NCBI RefSeq assembly: GCF_024139115.2
Contig: NC_085141.1
Span: 378,850,995 to 378,914,994 of the forward strand
DNA from: Armigeres subalbatus
Taxonomy: Eukaryota > Arthropoda > Insecta > Diptera > Culicidae
Direction of reading: 5' to 3'
Length of the DNA: 64,000 nucleotides
Made by a program: the position numbers and the translations under genes. The notes under the pieces are model-generated. The model was not told the DNA's origin. It searched no databases and worked only from the letters and a program-made list of their open reading frames with translations. Below are positions 63,002 to 64,000 of the stretch, one piece after another (positions within the stretch are counted from its first letter, which is position 1; the number at the start of each line of letters is the position of its first letter).

Positions 63002-63183
63002 GGGCCGATGCCCACGAAGCGTTTTTTTAAGCTGCGTGCACGCCGCGTCCACGCAAGGTTCCCAGCATCCAATGCAGTCGTGCACACGTATACGTGTGCA
63101 TTACTCCATCGGATGCTGGTTACCTTGCGTGGACGCGGACGGTGTTAACGCAGCTTGAAAATCCGCTACTTGTACATCGGCCC
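63002..63183. mobile_element. 182-bp Harbinger-type MITE with TAA TSD
   Basis: GGGCCGATGCCCACGAAGCG at the left and, reversed, GGGCCGATGTACAAGTAGCG at the right, flanked by TAA (62999-63001 and 63184-63186). TWA duplications and GGGC ends are typical of PIF/Harbinger. Inner CGTCCACGCAAGGT and ACCTTGCGTGGACG are also inverted, so it folds almost entirely. Confidence 0.85.
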
Positions 63184-63186
63184 TAA

Positions 63187-63570
63187 GATTGCTAATGTCG
63201 TTCCTGTTCGCGTGACTAACATCTGGGTTACTTCGACCTGGCAGCCAAAGTACCGGTACTACAAGTGTGAACCGATATTATGAATTAGCAATCCACAGGT
63301 TTAGTTTATTATGCCCTAAAAAATATAGATTGGGGTTGTTTATTTGAATTCCTAACGATTTGGAATTTGTAGGATATTTTAAACAAATTAAAAAAAAATT
63401 TAATGTAAATTCCCATATAAACATAAATTAACTTTGCGCCACCCCCAAATCACCTTCAAATTGCCTGAAATTTTGCCAGGACCCCTGAATCATCAGAAAG
63501 AAGCTGATAGACATATGTATGAGAGTTGGAATTTTCGAACATTTCTGAAATGTAAACCACTGTCGCGTTT
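63187..63570. other. Non-coding stretch without recognised features
   Basis: Nothing supported. Confidence 0.35.
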
Positions 63571-63574
63571 TTCA

Positions 63575-63800
63575 CAAATTTCATCTTCGCCCCGCTTAAG
63601 CGTGGTGAGATATCGTAGAGAAGACGAATGTCCGCAGTTTCTGCGGATCACTCTTTTTCGTTGGCCAGAGAAGCAATTTTCCACCCTCATTTGTCCCGCC
63701 GACATGAACGTTTTTCCTCCTTCTCCAGCGCCGGGCCGAGTATCGTTGACTGATTTTCGCGGCTTTTGCTTCTCTTCGCTCCTCTATTCTCCTGCAACAG
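63575..63800 (-). pseudogene. LINE family 2, linker fragment
   Basis: Antisense to the region 33910-34140 of the near-complete copy. Shares GAGGAGCGAAGAGAA, ACGTTCATGTCGGCGGGACA and ATATCTCAC.ACGCTTAAGC words. Frames are broken. It marks an independent insertion of the same family. Confidence 0.75.
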
Positions 63801-64000
63801 AAAATCGTATATCACAGCGAACAAGTGTACAAAGTGAAGGCATATACGTGCACTTTTTTTTCCAAGTTCGTTTATTTGGTAGGCTCAGGCGTGTATAACA
63901 CTTTTCGGAGCCATGGATCTTTGTGATATGTACAATCAATATCATTTAATTTAACATAGTAAGAGTAGAAGCCAGCGTACTCGTGGTGCCTCGAATTTAG

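Overview
The window is animal nuclear DNA, almost certainly from a mosquito of the Aedes group. The evidence is one spliced gene with GT-AG introns, tRNA-headed SINEs matching my memory of the Aedes family Feilai, APE/RT LINEs, and a very high density of MITEs, foldback elements and degenerate satellites. There is no operon, phage or CRISPR content. Species cannot be fixed from the sequence alone.

One host gene is well supported. It lies on the + strand and has eight coding exons between 29733 and 57162, giving 542 residues: signal peptide, three Ig domains, one FN3 domain and a C-terminal hydrophobic GPI-type tail. This is the architecture of the insect Klingon/Wrapper cell-adhesion proteins. 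A signal-peptide exon (29733-29805) sits about 13 kb upstream of the Ig exons and joins them in phase. An Inr plus DPE pair at 28838-28871 is a candidate core promoter, and an AATAAA follows the stop at 57329. Introns 1 (13 kb) and 5 (12 kb) are filled with repeats; the other introns are 67-232 bp.

Upstream of the gene (1-28.8 kb) I see no host gene. It holds a 4-kb array of a 23-bp satellite that reverses orientation near 3.2-3.6 kb; a 3.6-kb non-coding LTR retrotransposon with 162-bp LTRs, PBS, PPT and a 5-bp target duplication (7646-11247); a 70-95-bp satellite; a 2.3-kb G-rich tract flanked on both sides by an 11-bp AGCTAAAGCTA array; a decayed LINE (19.7-21.5 kb); a Helitron end-to-end copy; and a 1.9-kb foldback element.

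Intron 1 carries a 1.2-kb palindrome, a 5'-truncated LINE with a 12-bp target duplication inserted into the left terminal repeat of a dead mariner, a second LINE split by a 1.3-kb TTAA-flanked insertion, and a SINE. Intron 5 carries a SINE with a 14-bp target duplication, two hAT-type elements with 8-bp duplications (one containing a Helitron-like insertion), and a nested pair of foldback elements with 9-bp duplications whose arms consist of 17-bp tandem repeats. Downstream of the gene (57.3-64 kb) are more MITEs, LINE fragments and an AT-rich inverted satellite.

The most interesting material is the set of non-coding elements whose boundaries can be fixed to the base by target-site duplications: the LTR element, the nested foldbacks, the LINE-in-mariner and the TTAA insertion. 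Almost all long open frames outside the adhesion gene are by-products of repeats or lie antisense to LINE remnants.
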